Shown here one piece after another: positions 5,908 through 5,947 of a stretch of DNA of 5,947 bases (positions within the stretch are counted from its first letter, which is position 1; the number at the start of each line of letters is the position of its first letter). Position numbers and translations under genes: made by a program. The DNA lies in the NCBI GenBank assembly GCA_009881125.1, contig WXFH01000360.1, positions 1 to 5,947 of the forward strand. The letters run 5' to 3'. The notes beneath the pieces were generated by a model, which was given only the letters and a program-made list of their open reading frames with translations, searched no databases and had not been told where the DNA came from. This stretch comes from Acidaminobacter sp. Its GTDB lineage: Bacteria > Bacillota_A > Clostridia > Peptostreptococcales > Acidaminobacteraceae.

Positions 5908-5947
5908 ATGAAAATGCCCAATAAGATATTTTATGGAAGAGGAACCT
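5908..5947 (+). CDS. Possible 5' end of a further gene, maybe an iron-containing alcohol dehydrogenase (partial)
   Basis: From ATG 5908 the frame reads MKMPNKIFYGRGT and is still open at the window edge. The pattern P-x-x-I-x-[FY]-G-x-G-[ST] close to the N-terminus is typical of iron-containing alcohol dehydrogenases. Against it: only 13 codons are visible, there is no good RBS before 5908 or before the in-frame ATG at 5914, and the frame stays open upstream into the end of the regulator gene. Alternatively, GAAGAGGAA near 5937-5944 is the RBS of a gene starting just past the window. No terminator is visible between the regulator stop and this point. Confidence 0.25.
   Translation, partial: MKMPNKIFYGRGT

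Noticed and set aside
1..5947. Mobile elements, CRISPR arrays, tRNA or rRNA genes
   Set aside because: No transposase motifs, terminal repeats, spaced direct repeats or tRNA cloverleaf sequence were seen on either strand.

Overview
The window looks like a catabolic locus from a member of the Bacillota. It has a moderate-to-low GC feel, AT-rich intergenic DNA, strong AGGAGG-type ribosome binding sites, TTG and GTG starts, and hairpin-plus-T-tract terminators. Nothing in it identifies a genus.

Layout, all on the + strand: (1) 9-39, an intrinsic terminator closing a gene left of the window. (2) 40-200, a leader and promoter region with several inverted repeats. (3) A four-gene cluster: an M20-family carbamoylase/allantoate-amidohydrolase-type enzyme (201-1427), a DUF5058-type membrane protein (1508-2227), a second small polytopic membrane protein (2242-2925) and an M20D-type amidohydrolase (2949-4124). 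(4) A strong intrinsic terminator (4138-4177). (5) A promoter/operator region with a perfect TATAAT and a 9-bp inverted repeat, driving a PucR/CdaR-type regulator (4260-5885). (6) The last 62 bases, which may hold the first codons of another gene, possibly an iron-containing alcohol dehydrogenase.

Working model (inference): the two membrane proteins form a heteromeric transporter for an N-substituted amino acid or ureido compound. The M20D enzyme hydrolyses an amide bond (deacylation) and the first enzyme hydrolyses a carbamoyl/ureido group, releasing amino acid, ammonia or carboxylate. The PucR-type protein senses a pathway compound and controls the cluster. The substrate cannot be read from the sequence; allantoate, N-carbamoyl amino acids and N-acyl amino acids all remain possible.

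Most interesting points: the two adjacent membrane proteins share an ungapped 28-residue motif pattern suggesting they are diverged paralogues forming one uncharacterised transporter; a 13-14 base element (ATCAAC..A.TGAGG) occurs both in the cluster leader and in the regulator promoter; and the apparent longest starts of both enzymes fall inside or before their own ribosome binding sites, so the real starts are downstream.
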